From: a virus
DNA: 32,001 nucleotides
Virus record (IMG/VR): IMGVR_UViG_3300013126_000139
Coordinates: 1 to 32,001 of that record
Reading direction: 5' to 3' (one strand)
The position numbers and the translations under genes are program-made. Positions within the stretch are counted from its first letter, which is position 1. Each line of letters opens with the position of its first letter. The notes under the pieces were generated by a model that saw only the letters and a program-made list of their open reading frames with translations, searched no databases and had not been told where the DNA came from. Positions 30,748-32,001 of this stretch are shown piece after piece.

Positions 30748-32001
30748 TTACCCACGGATATTAAATGCTCCAATTGGCAAAGATTTCTCTTTTTTTTCTT
30801 TGATTAGATGCTGTTCCCACCACCCCAAAGTATTCTTTGGTGGTGCTGGGTCGTACCTATATTCTGGAAGCCAAACATACTTCAGCATTTGATTGGCAAT
30901 GGCTAAAGACATAACACGGTCGTCATGTGGAGAACCATGCATCTTTCCGTTAGCCTCACGCACAAATGAACGAAGTTCACCAATAGTCTTGAAGTCATAC
31001 AGCAATATGGATTCATCACGGATTGAGGCATTCAACTCGTCAATTGCTAACGGTTTAGAAACGGCTGTGGTTCTCCAACCCATAGTTTCACTAGGGGTTG
31101 GATTTCTGGCATTCATTTTGCGTTGACGGTATGTGTTCCTGTAGCCAACACGTTGAAGACCTTTAATTGTTGTTAACCCATGGTTGTTTGACTCAACACC
31201 AATTAGGGCATGATTGTAGTAATAACCCAATGCCTTGAGCACCTGTTCTCCAAATAAGTCTGCGTCAATGTGACCGTGCCAATGGGCTACAACTAAACCT
31301 GTGTCCGCAGAAATGACATGTGCGGAACTGTAGTCTCCGTGACCAAGACCTTCAGCAACGTCAGCACCAATGACATAGTTTTCGTTTAATGTTGGAAAGT
31401 CCCATATTGACAATTCACCACCGTCATTGATAAATGTAAACACATTTTTCCCAATCTCATTTTTCAGATAACCACATTCTGGGTCAACAACATTTATTTG
31501 TCTCAGAGCCTCTAGGTCAAAGACTGGACGACCAGAGCGGATAAAGGCTTCTTCTGGATTATCCGGGTATTCCTGTGCCAATTGCCAGTCAGGTAGGTCA
31601 CGTTTCTTGGCTTCATACCAATCTTGGTCACGGTCTCCAGCAGACCAAGGAAAGAAAATTCCAGTAAATCGGTTTGTCCCAGTCTGAGAGCCAGCCCACA
31701 ATTGATGAAATATATTGCCCTCGCCATTGGCTGTACTTAGACAAATAACACGACCACCAACGTCTGCAATTGGTTCAATTGATGCCCACGCTTCTTCAGC
31801 GTTGGGCAAGAATGCCATTTCGTCAATGATTACTCGATATACGGATTCACCACGAGCAGGGTCATTTCCAGATGGCAAAGACTCAATGGCAGAATCATTA
31901 GCAAATACCATTTTTAGTTGGTTGTCTGATAGTAGGTCTGGTCCACGCACACGCATCCACGCAGGAAGCATTTTGTAGCCGTATTTGGTTTTCTGTAGCA
32001 A
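30748..32001 (-). CDS. terL: terminase large subunit, N terminus cut by window edge
   Basis: The frame runs off the right edge, so only the C-terminal 417 residues are seen. They include the Walker B VIIDEMAF and the coupling motif LSTANGEG of the packaging ATPase, then the RNase-H-like nuclease: GADVAEGLGHGDYS with the first Asp, IGVESNNHG with the Glu, and SPHDDRVMSLA with the last Asp. The Walker A region lies outside. The enzyme cuts concatemeric DNA and pumps it through the portal. The gene opens the visible minus-strand structural operon, so its promoter should lie further right. Confidence 0.9.
   Translation of the reverse strand: MLQKTKYGYKMLPAWMRVRGPDLLSDNQLKMVFANDSAIESLPSGNDPARGESVYRVIIDEMAFLPNAEEAWASIEPIADVGGRVICLSTANGEGNIFHQLWAGSQTGTNRFTGIFFPWSAGDRDQDWYEAKKRDLPDWQLAQEYPDNPEEAFIRSGRPVFDLEALRQINVVDPECGYLKNEIGKNVFTFINDGGELSIWDFPTLNENYVIGADVAEGLGHGDYSSAHVISADTGLVVAHWHGHIDADLFGEQVLKALGYYYNHALIGVESNNHGLTTIKGLQRVGYRNTYRQRKMNARNPTPSETMGWRTTAVSKPLAIDELNASIRDESILLYDFKTIGELRSFVREANGKMHGSPHDDRVMSLAIANQMLKYVWLPEYRYDPAPPKNTLGWWEQHLIKEKKEKSLPIGAFNIRG

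Noticed and set aside
1-32001. Integrated prophage with integrase and attachment sites
   Set aside because: No integrase, excisionase, repressor cluster or flanking bacterial genes are present; everything visible is phage-like.

Overview
The window is part of a tailed double-stranded DNA phage genome (Caudoviricetes) with a short-tailed, podovirus-like virion. The evidence is a large terminase, portal, scaffold, capsid, decoration protein, adaptor, nozzle and giant internal-protein block, with no tail tape measure or sheath. A WhiB-like iron-sulfur regulator points to an actinobacterial host. The moderate, slightly AT-rich composition would suit a low-GC aquatic actinobacterium, but that is inference. 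No integrase, tRNA, CRISPR array or insertion sequence was seen.

Left arm (1-10.5 kb, plus strand, tightly packed genes with ATGA, GTGA or TAATG junctions). Positions 1-5.1 kb hold small unknown genes, a phage amidoligase next to a class II glutamine amidotransferase, three tiny genes (one a zinc ribbon), the WhiB-like protein and a secreted lysozyme/transglycosylase-like protein. Positions 5.2-8.9 kb hold a DNA replication and recombination module: a RecB/Cas4-like nuclease with four cysteines, an unknown protein, a DnaB/RecA-like helicase ATPase, a primase of the TOTE/AEP type, a RusA resolvase, a 21-residue membrane peptide and a PD-(D/E)XK-like nuclease. A sigma-region-4-like HTH protein and small unknown genes follow, up to a convergent overlap with the right arm. 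No DNA polymerase is visible here.

Right arm (10.35-32.0 kb, minus strand, read from right to left). In transcription order it carries the terminase large subunit (cut by the window edge), a zinc ribbon, a one-pass membrane protein, portal, scaffold, major capsid, decoration protein, a hairpin terminator, two small basic proteins (one Lys/Ala-rich and H1-like), a small Cys/His protein, head-tail adaptor, nozzle, short fibre-like protein, a coiled-coil protein and three internal-virion-type proteins. These are followed by a 2693-residue giant protein, a 299-residue partner and an M15-type endolysin.

Non-coding signals of note: three copies of a dyad repeat (half-site AAACTGATACTGC) each placed just after a stop codon and before a new leader; a 16-bp leader hairpin ahead of the amidoligase whose two wobble pairs fit plus-strand RNA only; a structured G-rich leader before the nuclease gene; and a GC-rich hairpin inside the lysozyme signal-peptide codons. 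The most interesting biology is the amidoligase/amidotransferase cluster, in which three genes share Cys-rich zinc-ribbon-like modules, and the roughly 3900-residue internal-protein block in which I found no cysteine.
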